From the IMG/VR virus record IMGVR_UViG_3300031952_000029, positions 1-48,518 of that record: a stretch of 48,518 nucleotides of DNA. One strand, 5' to 3'. Below are positions 24,350-32,608 of this stretch, one piece after another. Source of the stretch: a virus. The position numbers and the translations under genes were made by a program. Each line of letters opens with the position of its first letter. The first letter of the stretch is position 1. The notes beneath the pieces are model-generated. The model worked only from the letters and a program-made list of their open reading frames with translations. It did no database searches and was not told the origin of the DNA.

Positions 24350-26062
24350 ATGGAAATAAATAATTTAGTCAATCCTGATATTGCTTTAATGTTAGCGGCG
24401 TTTGATGAAATTCAAATGCCACGTTCGGCTTTCATGCTCGAAAACTTAGTTATTAAATCTAAGGATACAGATGCAACAGCTTATTCCCAATGTGTTCTGG
24501 AGTTATCAATTGCTTTTGACAATTTGCGTATTTCTAACAAAAGATTACAAATACTGCAAATTGAAATTGACGAACTGATTAAAAATGGTACTGAAATAGA
24601 TATACTGAATGCAGATATAAAACAAATCGAATTAGAACAGTACGAAAGAACCAGACTTGGTGCAAAAAGAGAATTTGAATGCTTGTATAGTATGTGGAGC
24701 AAATTCCCGCAGCACTATACACACGAAGAGTTAGAGGATGACCAACCGAATTATTGGAATAAACGGTTATCACGTCAGGCCAACCAGGATATGCAAGCAA
24801 TTGGTAGGGTTACCCAGGGCAATCAAGACGCATTGCGTCAGATAGGGTTGGGTACTATACCGCAACTCGATGTAGTTAGGGATATTGAGAGGAGATTTAC
24901 TGATAATTGTAATCCGCCAGGTGAATTATCCAGAATATTGATAGTAGTACCAACTCAAGAAAAAGCTATTAACGGACTAGCTTGTTTAACGGGCGTGACA
25001 ATGCCATCTACTTGTGAGCGTAAAATACTAAATGTTTATGGCAGAGAGATTGCGGACGCATATACTTATGCTGCAATGCAGGCGGTACAAGAAAATGTAG
25101 ATTATATGATTACAATCGAGGATGATACATTTCCGCAGTCTGATGCCATTATTAAATTAGTGGAATTAGCTAAACAAAATCCGGGTTGTGCGATCGGGGC
25201 GTGGTATCCGATGCGCAATCAAATACCAGTTAAAGGCGTTCATATAATACTCCATGAAACTGGTGACAGGGATTATTTATCGCCTGACAGCGGAACACAT
25301 GAAGTGTATACATTAGCAATGGGATGTACAATTTATCCTACAGAGATGTTTGTAAAAATCCCTCAACCCTGGTTTGCGACAACCAGCTTGTTAACGCAAG
25401 ATTCATTTTTCAGCCAATTGGCCAGAGAACATGGTTATAAATTACTTGTGGACACGTCAATAAAATGTACCCACCGCGACAGAAAGACACTTGATATTTA
25501 TTCAGAAACAGGAATCATACCGAGCGCTCTGCAAGTTCCATATGAATTAGAACACTTATTGGAATACGTGAAAGACAAAAAACTCATTTTGGAAATTGGC
25601 ACAATGCGTGGTGGGACATTACAAAGGTTCTTACAAGTTGCTGATGATAACGCTGAGGTGATTACAATTGATAAACCTAATGGGAAGTACGGCGGCGAGT
25701 ATGGACAACCCGATATAGATGTTATGCAATCCTGGAAACGCAACGGACAACAACTACATATTATCAGAGATGATAGCCAATCACAATATGCCAAAGAGCA
25801 GGTAGAAACAATTTTGCATGGTAGGAAATTAGATTTTGTATTTGTGGATGGTGACCATAGTTATCAAGGGGTAAAAGCTGATTATGACAGATACCGCAGA
25901 TACACTAAAGGTATTATGGCATTCCATGACATTGTGGAACACGCTCAGACTGATGTTGGAGTAAAGCGCTTCTGGGAAAAGCTCGAAGGAAATAAAACGG
26001 AAATTATAAAAGACCTTGCTCAAGGATGGGGAGGGGTAGGGATTTTGGAGGTTACAAAATGA
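24350..26062 (+). CDS. Glycosyltransferase-methyltransferase fusion
   Basis: This 570-aa protein has three parts. Residues 1-190 are helical with a region YWNKRLSRQANQDMQAIGRV of unknown role. Residues ~195-380 look like a GT-A glycosyltransferase: ILIVVPTQEKAINGLACLTG, the metal-binding acidic motif EDDTFP (257-262), AMGCTIYPTEMF, TQDSFFSQLAREHGYK and CTH (373-375). Residues ~405-570 are a class I SAM methyltransferase of the Methyltransf_24 type: LEIGTMRGG, VITIDKP, FVDGDHSYQGVKADY and FHDI. It starts three bases after the repeat-protein stop. It may add and methylate a sugar on a virion protein or on the host surface. G+C looks higher than in nearby tail genes. Confidence 0.78.
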   Translation: MEINNLVNPDIALMLAAFDEIQMPRSAFMLENLVIKSKDTDATAYSQCVLELSIAFDNLRISNKRLQILQIEIDELIKNGTEIDILNADIKQIELEQYERTRLGAKREFECLYSMWSKFPQHYTHEELEDDQPNYWNKRLSRQANQDMQAIGRVTQGNQDALRQIGLGTIPQLDVVRDIERRFTDNCNPPGELSRILIVVPTQEKAINGLACLTGVTMPSTCERKILNVYGREIADAYTYAAMQAVQENVDYMITIEDDTFPQSDAIIKLVELAKQNPGCAIGAWYPMRNQIPVKGVHIILHETGDRDYLSPDSGTHEVYTLAMGCTIYPTEMFVKIPQPWFATTSLLTQDSFFSQLAREHGYKLLVDTSIKCTHRDRKTLDIYSETGIIPSALQVPYELEHLLEYVKDKKLILEIGTMRGGTLQRFLQVADDNAEVITIDKPNGKYGGEYGQPDIDVMQSWKRNGQQLHIIRDDSQSQYAKEQVETILHGRKLDFVFVDGDHSYQGVKADYDRYRRYTKGIMAFHDIVEHAQTDVGVKRFWEKLEGNKTEIIKDLAQGWGGVGILEVTK

Positions 26063-26553
26063 TAAGCACTCACGTTATTTATTCTTTGTACGATGATGGG
26101 AAACAGCCATATTTGACAATTGAAAACACTAATACCGCAGGATTTACGGGCGGAATAGCTAACTATCAAGAACGGTATCTAGGAATAGTATTTGGTGACA
26201 CCCAAGAGATTGTAAACGATGCCATTGCAGCGTGTACCATGTTTGATATGGTTGTCGTCAATCAGCAAGATGTAGAAGATTTTAGGTGGGTTGCAGATGG
26301 CAGCCCCCCGAAATTCATATTGCAACCTGAGCGACAGTTAATAATTGCTAATGGATTGCATGTTGCTAAGGTAATTGTATCTACGTTATATCTCGCACCA
26401 TGTCCTGTCGCAGATACTCTGCTTATTAACGATGTGGAGCAAACAGTTAACTTGGTAAACGGTACTGCAACCATTGAGATAACCAGCACAACACCAGGTA
26501 CTGTATTTGCACTTGAGTATCATGGGTTGTATGCCGTTGTGGAGGCAAAATAA
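26059..26553 (+). CDS. Unknown protein after the glycosyltransferase fusion
   Basis: This 164-aa protein starts at an ATGA overlap with the fusion gene, with GGAGG upstream. The frame is open further back to 26026, but the overlap start is better supported. Residues ~1-85 form one domain (VIYSLYDDGKQPYLTIEN, GIANYQERYLGIVFG). Residues ~95-164 look like an Ig-like beta domain (RQLIIANGLHVAKVIVSTLY, TATIEITSTTPGTVFALEY). It could be a virion protein or partner of the modifying enzyme. No family is recognised. Confidence 0.55.
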   Translation: MISTHVIYSLYDDGKQPYLTIENTNTAGFTGGIANYQERYLGIVFGDTQEIVNDAIAACTMFDMVVVNQQDVEDFRWVADGSPPKFILQPERQLIIANGLHVAKVIVSTLYLAPCPVADTLLINDVEQTVNLVNGTATIEITSTTPGTVFALEYHGLYAVVEAK

Positions 26554-26738
26554 TGAAGATAACTAAGGTAGGAACTAACAAATTCCAGGTTGACGCGGAT
26601 GTAAGTGTCGAGGCTCGGATTGCGGACATGGAAAAGAAACAGGTGCTATTAGTCAAGGCGGTAGATAGTGCAAAGTTAACAAGCAAGGAACTGGCGGATT
26701 TGAAGACTGCGGTGACTAAGGAAGCTGTAGAACAATAA
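26553..26738 (+). CDS. Small charged protein, unknown
   Basis: This 61-aa protein starts at an overlapping TAATG junction. It has a beta-like N-terminus (MKITKVGTNKFQVDADVSV) and a helical C-terminus (ADMEKKQVLLVKAVDSAKL). It is the last gene of the tail cluster, before the probable lysis pair. Its stop TAA lies inside a copy of the ATAAAA-N6-TTTTAT palindrome. Confidence 0.5.
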   Translation: MKITKVGTNKFQVDADVSVEARIADMEKKQVLLVKAVDSAKLTSKELADLKTAVTKEAVEQ

Positions 26739-26752
26739 AATAATACTTTTAT
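26735..26752. repeat. ATAAAA-N6-TTTTAT intergenic palindrome
   Basis: A perfect copy with spacer TAATAC, containing the preceding stop codon and followed by TTGACA. It separates the tail cluster from the probable holin genes. Confidence 0.7.
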
Positions 26753-26783
26753 TTGACATAATGCTAAAAAGAAAAGGAGGTTT

Positions 26784-27125
26784 ATGAATATTGAGATAAT
26801 TACAGAAATATTTAAAATTATTTTAATTATGCTTATAACTATATATTTAATAATATCTATTATATTTTATTTGATATCAAATAAAAATATGCGTAGAACA
26901 ATATTAAATAATAATTTATATTTATATTTATTTGCCATGCATCGTCTATTGTTTTATATTGTATCTTATGGAGGATGGTTTAATTACATATCAGAATATC
27001 CAGTATGGATGAATAGTTGGAGTATGGCAATCAATTTGCAATTATTCTTTTCTTTGATTGGCATTAATATTAGTGATATTTTGATTAAAATAAGACGGGA
27101 AAGGGGGATGGGAAAATATGGATGA
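26784..27125 (+). CDS. Small membrane protein, probable holin component
   Basis: This 113-aa protein has a strong N-terminal transmembrane helix (IFKIILIMLITIYLIISIIF) and two further hydrophobic segments around 43-60 and 80-100. It ends in a basic tail (KIRRERGMGKYG). It starts after AAAAGGAGG and overlaps the next gene. A three-segment membrane protein paired with a one-helix partner at the end of the late block is a common holin layout in Gram-positive phages. The role is inferred. Confidence 0.55.
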   Translation: MNIEIITEIFKIILIMLITIYLIISIIFYLISNKNMRRTILNNNLYLYLFAMHRLLFYIVSYGGWFNYISEYPVWMNSWSMAINLQLFFSLIGINISDILIKIRRERGMGKYG

Positions 27126-27522
27126 TACAACGCGAATTATTTTAACTTTCCTAGTTCCTGCTGTGGTTGTTGCATTAATTGGGTCTATTTCTGGTATTTT
27201 AACTGCCCGTAACCAAAGAAACAATTCTCTTGCTGATAACGCTGAAACAATTACAAAAGCAGCATTAAGCATGGTGGAACCGATGCGAGTAGATATTACA
27301 GAATTAAGACTATTAAATAAATCACTCATTGATAAAGCCGAAATACTTACTTTACGAGTAGAAGTTGTTGAAATTAAATTAAGCGAAGCAGCATTGGAAA
27401 TAACAAGACTTGTAAAAAAATTAGAACTTTGGATACACGGAGCAGGTATATTATATGCTCAGGTGATAAAGTTTGGCGAAAGGCCAACATGGGATGTTCC
27501 TGCTGAAGAATTAGATATATAA
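27118..27522 (+). CDS. Membrane-anchored coiled-coil protein, probable lysis partner
   Basis: This 134-aa protein has one N-terminal transmembrane helix (IILTFLVPAVVVALIGSISG). A helical, coiled-coil region follows (~45-110; ITELRLLNKSLIDKAEILTL). The start overlaps the previous stop. Its architecture matches second holin-like or holin-regulating proteins of siphophages. It is the last gene on this strand before the convergent terminator. Confidence 0.55.
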   Translation: MDDTTRIILTFLVPAVVVALIGSISGILTARNQRNNSLADNAETITKAALSMVEPMRVDITELRLLNKSLIDKAEILTLRVEVVEIKLSEAALEITRLVKKLELWIHGAGILYAQVIKFGERPTWDVPAEELDI

Positions 27523-27530
27523 GTTTATAA

Positions 27531-27570
27531 AAATAACGGATATTATAATAATATATATCCGTTATTTTTT
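27531..27570. terminator. Bidirectional terminator between converging gene blocks
   Basis: AAATAACGGATA (27531-27542) and TATCCGTTATTT (27556-27567) form a perfect 12-bp stem, with T6 on the + strand side (27565-27570) and TTTTTA on the - strand side. It ends the late operon and also the leftward early operon. Confidence 0.85.
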
Positions 27571-27596
27571 ACTAAATTTTAGATTATTATTAAAAG

Positions 27597-27953
27597 TTAT
27601 TTTTCAAGTACAAATCTTTCTTTTTCTAAATTTCTTTTAATTGCATTATTTTCATCAAATCGCAAGTTTGGATAACGTGTTTCAAGTTTTTTAATATTTT
27701 TTTCTAAGATTTCGTCTATGTCGAGGTTATTGAGTTGAATAAAATTTGCTATGTACCATAGAATGTCTGATACTTCTTCTTTGACATTTATCCAATCTAT
27801 TTCTTTATTATAGGCCATATTCTTTTTAAAAGAATCTGCCAATTCTCCTACTTCCGTTAACATCCCCAATATCATATGAATATTATTTTCTAGCTGAGTT
27901 TTTAGGGGGGATCGAGTTCTACTTGCTAATTCTATGTATTTTTTGAAGTCCAT
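27597..27953 (-). CDS. MazG-like nucleotide pyrophosphohydrolase
   Basis: This 118-aa all-alpha protein belongs by motif to the MazG/dUTPase-like NTP-pyrophosphatases. LTEVGELADSFKKN and KEEVSDILWYIANF supply the E-x-x-E and E-x-x-D metal-binding pairs. It should hydrolyse a (d)NTP to (d)NMP and pyrophosphate, either cleaning the pool of a host nucleotide or lowering alarmone signals. It is the last gene of the leftward operon, behind the ribonucleotide reductase, with an AAGGAATGG ribosome site. The exact substrate is unknown. Confidence 0.8.
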   Translation of the reverse strand: MDFKKYIELASRTRSPLKTQLENNIHMILGMLTEVGELADSFKKNMAYNKEIDWINVKEEVSDILWYIANFIQLNNLDIDEILEKNIKKLETRYPNLRFDENNAIKRNLEKERFVLEK

Positions 27954-27969
27954 GATTTATACCATTCCT

Positions 27970-29874
27970 TTATTTTCCATTTGGTTTCTCCAATATTTGA
28001 AAACTTTTTGAGTTTTGACGATATATTGTGCCGCCCTTCAATCCTTTTTTCCACATATACATATATATATCAAAAATATCATCAATAGTAGAATTTTCTG
28101 GCAAGTTTGATGTTTTGCTAATAGCATTTGATACATACTCCTGCCAGGCAGATTGAATTTCAATATGTGTTTTCCAACTAATATCGTTTGCTGTCTTGAA
28201 TAATTCTTGGAATTCTTTGGATACTAATTTACATCCAGACAGACTACCCTTTGAGGCAACATAATCAAGGATTTCTTCTATTTGATCCTTGTCATATTTT
28301 GCGTCTTTTAATTTTCTTTCTAACGCAGGGTTTGTTTCAAATATTGAATTGGTTGCAATATTTCCTATTCCTTCCGTAATATTTCTTTTATATGCTAATG
28401 CAAAAAACGGTTCAATACCTCCGTTTACCCCAGCTATAATCGCTATACTTCCTGTTGGCGCTATACTGGTTACGGATACGTTTCTTAGTCCAATTTTTCG
28501 CAATTCTTTTATGTTAATGTTGCTTTTTTCAAATTGACTGTCATATAAAGTTTTAGTAACAACATGCAAATTAACTTTGTTTTTATCGTAAAATTTGAAA
28601 TGACCTCTTTCTTTTGCAAGTTCGAAAGATGTTTCCCAAGCATGAAAATTTATAAACCATGATAAATATCTTGATAATTCTATTGCTTCATTGGATTCGT
28701 ATGAAATATTTAATTCAACTAACAAATCAGCAAATCCAAGAACACCAACTCCCAATCTACGCAATCCTTTACTCATTTTGTTTATATATTCTAAAGGTGC
28801 TTCTGTAATTTCAGTTACATCTTCAAGAAATCTGGTGATAATCTTAGTAGTATTTTTTAGTTTTTCATAATCAATTTGTTTTGATTTTTTATCAAACATT
28901 TTATATAAATTAATGGATGCTAATATGCAACTTTCTCCTTCTAGGAGGGGCACTTCACCGCAGGGGTTTGATGCAGTAATATCTCCCATATAGGAAACCA
29001 TATTGTCTTGATTAATTCTGTCAAAAAATAGCTGTCCAGGATCACCTGACGAGTGGGCTTGTTTTGCCATTTGATAAAGCAAATCTTTTGCCTTTACTGT
29101 CTTAACAATATTTCCAGATAATGGAGAAATCAAATTCCAATTTTTGTCACTCTCCACTTGTTGCATAAATTTATCTGTTAAAAGAACAGAGATGTTAAAG
29201 TGAGTTAGTTGATCATCCAATAGAGTTTTTTCAAGGATTTGCTCGTATCTTGTACCATTTAATCTTCCATCTACTAAGTGAAGATTACGATCATATTCTT
29301 GCATTAATCTTGTGTTTCTTGAATTTAACACAGATTTAAAATTAATAAAATTTTCAATATCCGGACTCGATATATTCATCGTTCCAAGTTGAGCGCCACG
29401 TCTAGATGCTTGTTGAATGACTTCGCCTGTTTGATCGAACAAGGACATGAAGGACAATGCGCCAGATGCTTTTCCGCCTGTACTTTTTATATCTGCCCCA
29501 GCTTCTCTTATTTTGCTAAAATCATAGCCTACCCCACCTCCCATAGCAAAAATTTCAGCAGCATCTTTCAGGGTTTGATATATAGATTGTCTGCTATCTT
29601 CTATTCCAAGAACAAAACAATTAGCTAAATTTTTAATTCCAGTTCCTGCATTTGCGATAATTCTGCCACCAGGTAGCATCTCTAATTCTACCAATGTATC
29701 AAAGAACATATTTGCAATCGCTTGAATTTGTTCATCTGTTTTATTGTATGGTTTTTCTCCTTCTGCTATAAAATTTGCGATATTTCTACAAGTTTCTTTC
29801 CAGCTTCTTGTTTTTCTGGTTGAGTATTTTAGTGTAAATACTTTTTTTGCTTTTTCGTTCAATTCTTCTGTCAA
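27970..29874 (-). CDS. nrdJ: Class II (adenosylcobalamin-dependent) ribonucleotide reductase
   Basis: This protein makes deoxyribonucleotides from ribonucleotides using coenzyme B12. Motifs include MLPGGRIIANAGTG, LANCFVLGIEDS with the first active-site Cys, ASNPCGEVPLLEGESCILAS with the thiyl radical Cys, and VTSIAPTGSIAIIAGVNGG with GIEP. The end (GLKGGTIYRQNSK) stops soon after the catalytic barrel, and no C-terminal cysteine pair is visible. A TTG at 29874 is chosen as start (about 634 aa), because AGGAGAGGAG lies just upstream and it follows the kinase stop by 20 bases. The frame is open back to an ATG at 29952 inside the previous gene. Confidence 0.9.
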   Translation of the reverse strand: MTEELNEKAKKVFTLKYSTRKTRSWKETCRNIANFIAEGEKPYNKTDEQIQAIANMFFDTLVELEMLPGGRIIANAGTGIKNLANCFVLGIEDSRQSIYQTLKDAAEIFAMGGGVGYDFSKIREAGADIKSTGGKASGALSFMSLFDQTGEVIQQASRRGAQLGTMNISSPDIENFINFKSVLNSRNTRLMQEYDRNLHLVDGRLNGTRYEQILEKTLLDDQLTHFNISVLLTDKFMQQVESDKNWNLISPLSGNIVKTVKAKDLLYQMAKQAHSSGDPGQLFFDRINQDNMVSYMGDITASNPCGEVPLLEGESCILASINLYKMFDKKSKQIDYEKLKNTTKIITRFLEDVTEITEAPLEYINKMSKGLRRLGVGVLGFADLLVELNISYESNEAIELSRYLSWFINFHAWETSFELAKERGHFKFYDKNKVNLHVVTKTLYDSQFEKSNINIKELRKIGLRNVSVTSIAPTGSIAIIAGVNGGIEPFFALAYKRNITEGIGNIATNSIFETNPALERKLKDAKYDKDQIEEILDYVASKGSLSGCKLVSKEFQELFKTANDISWKTHIEIQSAWQEYVSNAISKTSNLPENSTIDDIFDIYMYMWKKGLKGGTIYRQNSKSFQILEKPNGK

Positions 29875-29893
29875 TGTTTGTTTTTCTCCTCTC

Positions 29894-30421
29894 CTATGAT
29901 TTTTGTAAACATCCAATAATTTCTTGGATTGTTTCTTTGATCGGTCTATCATTATTAATCACATAATCAACCTCATCCTTAATTCCCTGAAAAACTCCCT
30001 GGTCAGACAATATGCGTCTGAACATTTCCATCAAATTATCATCTCTATCTATCATTCTTTTTAATCTAATTTTTTCTGGTACATCAATAAAAAATGATAT
30101 CAATAAAATATTTTTTTCTTTACATATTTTTTTTAATGTTCTCATTCCGTATGGTTCTACAACTGCTATAGAATTTGGCAATAAATCATTTTTGGATATG
30201 CCATAATTCCAAGAGTTATATAAAGTTTTTTCGGCAAAAAATCCATTGGTATCAAAATCTAAAAATTCTTCTTTGGTTATAAAATGATAATCTTTATGAT
30301 TTATTTCGTTTGGTCGCATGGGTCGTGATGTATAGGAAATGATATTAGTATATCCATTTTTAACTAATTCCTTTTCTATGGTAGATTTACCTGCTGCTGA
30401 CGCTCCTACAATTAATATCAT
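29894..30421 (-). CDS. Guanylate kinase-like (d)NMP kinase
   Basis: This 175-aa protein has a P-loop, GASAAGKST (6-14), and the guanylate kinase signature region SYTSRPMRPNEINHKDYHF. In that signature the usual Gly is His. It should phosphorylate (d)GMP or a related (possibly modified) monophosphate with ATP. ATG 30421 overlaps the stop of the deoxynucleotidase gene (ATGA). A GTG at 30430 is also in frame. Neighbours are the nucleotidase before and the reductase after, so it works in the dNTP supply. Confidence 0.8.
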   Translation of the reverse strand: MILIVGASAAGKSTIEKELVKNGYTNIISYTSRPMRPNEINHKDYHFITKEEFLDFDTNGFFAEKTLYNSWNYGISKNDLLPNSIAVVEPYGMRTLKKICKEKNILLISFFIDVPEKIRLKRMIDRDDNLMEMFRRILSDQGVFQGIKDEVDYVINNDRPIKETIQEIIGCLQKS

Positions 30422-30996
30422 CTTACCCACTTTGCAAAAGTATCTAATGATTGATTTTGAGATATTAATAAATCATTATATTTTTTTACAAATTTTATAA
30501 ACTCTTCCCAATCATTAACTCTGGGTAAATTATAATTTTGATTCCATGGTTGCGAGAAGAGTACTCCCTTTTTTGGAAAATTTTCAATTGTTTCTGGCTT
30601 GTCATCTAATAAAATATCAATATTAATAAGACTCTTATCATAAATAGTAATAAATTCATTAATACTATTAATATATTTATGTCTGATCAACCACCCGTAT
30701 TTTGCTTCCATAGTTTTGGGCATACATGCACTTATAAAAAGTATATTATGTCCTTGTTCTTTTAATATATTTATACAATTCAAACTGTTTGGTATTTCCA
30801 AACACTTCAAATATAATATAGGATCATTAAAATATTCAAAAACTTTTTTACCGCATTCTTTTTTTACGAATTGTGATACGTCCCATTGTGTTATGTCTTC
30901 TTTTTTCAGATTATCATCGTAGTCTTGATTGTATTTTAAAATCCAAGCATTTCCTAAATCACATACAACATCATCACAATCAATTCCTATGTTCAT
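30418..30996 (-). CDS. 5'(3')-deoxyribonucleotidase-like HAD phosphatase
   Basis: This 192-aa protein begins with IGIDCDDVVCDLG, the D-x-D nucleophile motif of HAD phosphatases in the deoxynucleotidase form. It later has ILFISACMPKTMEAKYGWL and DILLDDKPETIENF, the motif II and acidic motif III/IV regions. It should remove phosphate from a (d)NMP. In phages such enzymes can eliminate dTMP or another nucleotide, or recycle host DNA products. It overlaps the guanylate kinase-like gene and has an AAGGAA ribosome site. Confidence 0.78.
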   Translation of the reverse strand: MNIGIDCDDVVCDLGNAWILKYNQDYDDNLKKEDITQWDVSQFVKKECGKKVFEYFNDPILYLKCLEIPNSLNCINILKEQGHNILFISACMPKTMEAKYGWLIRHKYINSINEFITIYDKSLINIDILLDDKPETIENFPKKGVLFSQPWNQNYNLPRVNDWEEFIKFVKKYNDLLISQNQSLDTFAKWVR

Positions 30997-31005
30997 AATA
31001 TTTCC

Positions 31006-31233
31006 TTAATGTAAAATATTACTAGAAAGTTGCGCTAGTTCTTCATCTATTTCCAGATTTTCAAAATAAAATGTTGTTTCTCCAACTGCCATATCAAAAG
31101 AATCCCATATTAATTCGGCGTCATTATTAGGTATGTTATGTTCTTTTATTAATTGTTTTGCAAACATCTTTTTATTTTTTGCATCACAATACATATAAAA
31201 AAATTTGTATAAGATATCTTGTGTATATTTCAT
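31006..31233 (-). CDS. Small acidic helical protein, unknown
   Basis: This 75-aa protein starts at ATG 31233, overlapping the previous stop as ATGA. An in-frame ATG at 31251 has a GGGGAGG sequence directly against it, which is too close. It is helical with an acidic end (FENLEIDEELAQLSS). No family is recognised. It lies at the downstream edge of the GC-richer gene island. Confidence 0.55.
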   Translation of the reverse strand: MKYTQDILYKFFYMYCDAKNKKMFAKQLIKEHNIPNNDAELIWDSFDMAVGETTFYFENLEIDEELAQLSSNILH

Positions 31234-31442
31234 ATGTTTGTTTGAGTACATCCTCCCCGCGTATATTCCTTGATTACTCCCAACTCCTCAAGCGGACAAT
31301 CTTCACGGATGCCGCCTGCGGTGGGTATTGTATAACCTGTAGCCCCGATGTCGTCATGGTCACAATATGCGGCATCACTATCATCACTAACTCTTCGGAT
31401 ATATGGACAATTCACACAATCTGCTATAAATATAACTTTCAT
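31230..31442 (-). CDS. Small CxxC protein (paralogue of 44712-44885)
   Basis: This 70-aa protein starts with MKVIFIADCVNCPYI and later has AAYCDHDD and REDCPLEEL. The four cysteines in the order CxxCPY, YC, CPL suggest a small zinc-binding fold. The same plan appears in the gene at 44712-44885. It is linked by ATGA overlaps to both neighbours. G+C is high for this genome; I count 29 G/C in the 60 bases 31321-31380. Function is unknown. Confidence 0.65.
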   Translation of the reverse strand: MKVIFIADCVNCPYIRRVSDDSDAAYCDHDDIGATGYTIPTAGGIREDCPLEELGVIKEYTRGGCTQTNI

Positions 31443-31774
31443 ATCCTATTCCTTTCATCTGTGCTCAAAGTTGTTTCCGCTTCATCTGTATACATCCTAT
31501 CGACTGCGCCAAGACGAGTATCAAAATCTATATTTGCTACATTCTTTTTTGTCTTCGTCTTTGTCTTTGACCTTATAATTATCCCAGCGATTTCTGCCGG
31601 CATATTAATTTCATACCAAGCAATTAAATCCCTGTTGTCACATCCAGGCGCAAGCTTACCTGTGGAACGAAATGTAGCGACTATGTAATCGCTGTACAGA
31701 TGCGTTACCAGTGTTGCCTTATTCATAACCTGCCGTGCCAATCCTCCGTTAACTCGTTCTGGTTTTGTTTTCAT
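31439..31774 (-). CDS. Unknown protein in the GC-richer island
   Basis: This 111-aa protein starts at ATG after GGAGA. It has a mixed fold, an SKTKTKTKK basic stretch and an acidic C-terminus. No family is recognised. It is the first gene of a three-gene ATGA-overlapping set with a more balanced base composition than the surrounding genes. A strong hairpin (31824-31872) and two palindrome copies precede it. Confidence 0.6.
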   Translation of the reverse strand: MKTKPERVNGGLARQVMNKATLVTHLYSDYIVATFRSTGKLAPGCDNRDLIAWYEINMPAEIAGIIIRSKTKTKTKKNVANIDFDTRLGAVDRMYTDEAETTLSTDERNRI

Positions 31775-31795
31775 AAATTATCTCCATTTTCTAAA

Positions 31796-31813
31796 ATAAA
31801 AGGATGATTTTAT
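31796..31813. repeat. ATAAAA-N6-TTTTAT palindrome
   Basis: A perfect copy with spacer GGATGA, 22 bases upstream of the start at 31774. It is followed on the + strand by TTGATTT, as is the copy at 31886. Confidence 0.7.
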
Positions 31814-31823
31814 TTGATTTCGG

Positions 31824-31872
31824 TGTCCCATATATGGGGGTCGCCTGTTGACCAACCCCCACCTGTGGGACA
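31824..31872 (-). other. Strong two-part hairpin between palindrome copies
   Basis: TGTCCCA (31824-31830) pairs with TGGGACA (31866-31872), and inside it TGGGGGT (31835-31841) pairs with ACCCCCA (31855-31861). The two stems are GC-rich and perfect. On the - strand it lies after the adenine methyltransferase stop and before the gene at 31774. It has no T-tract. It may end transcription, control the island genes, or be part of an inserted segment. Confidence 0.6.
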
Positions 31873-31885
31873 TAATTATTTTTCA

Positions 31886-31903
31886 ATAAAAGATAAATTT
31901 TAT
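31886..31903. repeat. ATAAAA-N6-TTTTAT palindrome
   Basis: A perfect copy with spacer GATAAA, overlapping the stop region of the adenine methyltransferase gene. With the copy at 31796 it flanks the hairpin at 31824-31872. Confidence 0.7.
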
Positions 31904-32595
31904 TTGATTTGAAATAATCTTTCAATTCTTGGTATCATTTTTCCATCTTTATTTTTTAAATCTGTTCTGGTTTCAATTTCTAAAACACATTCAAAATCAT
32001 TTGGAGCAATATATTCAGATATAAAAACTAAATTATTTTTAGACCATATTCTCACAATTTCCCAAAATTCATTGTTATCAAAACCATTGAACAAATCATA
32101 TTTGGTAGTATTAGAATAGGGTGGATCACAATATATTAGGGCATTATCTGGTTTACATTCTTTATAGTCTTTATATTTAAATATCACATCTTTGATTTTT
32201 GGTAATTGATTTATTAATGTATTGTGAGCATTCAATGCATAATTTCTTGTAGTTTTTTTATCTCTACAGTAACCACCAAACCATTTACCAGAGTAACTAC
32301 ATCCGATTCCACAAAATGCCGTCAATGGTTTATTTTCTTCTTTGTTATTTTTGACATGTTGATATTCTTTTTCTGTTATGTTTTTTGGTGGTATCCAACC
32401 ATTTTGTAATGCAATATATAAGTCAATCAAATATTCATTTTTGTCAGATGCATATCTTTTTATGTTTTCAACTTTTTCAATTACTGCACAACTGCCCACA
32501 AATGGTTCAAAATAATATTTAGATTCCTTTATATAGGGATTCAAAAATTCAACAATTTGTTTTGCTATGCGTTTTTTGCCACCTAAATATCGCAT
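31900..32595 (-). CDS. Dam-like N6-adenine DNA methyltransferase (D12 class)
   Basis: This 231-aa protein has the alpha-class adenine methyltransferase layout: N-terminal RYLGGKKRIAKQIV, then FEPFVGSCAV (SAM-binding), and later IYCDPPYSNT (the DPPY catalytic motif). It should methylate adenine in a short DNA site, protecting phage DNA from host restriction. The ATG at 32595 has AAGAGA upstream; a TTG directly before it is also in frame. No partner endonuclease is visible. Its target site cannot be predicted from sequence. Confidence 0.88.
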   Translation of the reverse strand: MRYLGGKKRIAKQIVEFLNPYIKESKYYFEPFVGSCAVIEKVENIKRYASDKNEYLIDLYIALQNGWIPPKNITEKEYQHVKNNKEENKPLTAFCGIGCSYSGKWFGGYCRDKKTTRNYALNAHNTLINQLPKIKDVIFKYKDYKECKPDNALIYCDPPYSNTTKYDLFNGFDNNEFWEIVRIWSKNNLVFISEYIAPNDFECVLEIETRTDLKNKDGKMIPRIERLFQIK

Positions 32596-32608
32596 CAATA
32601 TTCTCTTG

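Noticed and set aside
26784-27522. Spanin-type pair
   Set aside because: Spanins need an outer membrane; the other signals point to a Gram-positive host, so a holin-type pair fits better.
31841-31873. Tiny - strand frame starting within the hairpin at 31873
   Set aside because: Its sequence is created by the GC-rich hairpin, with no ribosome site and no sign of selection.
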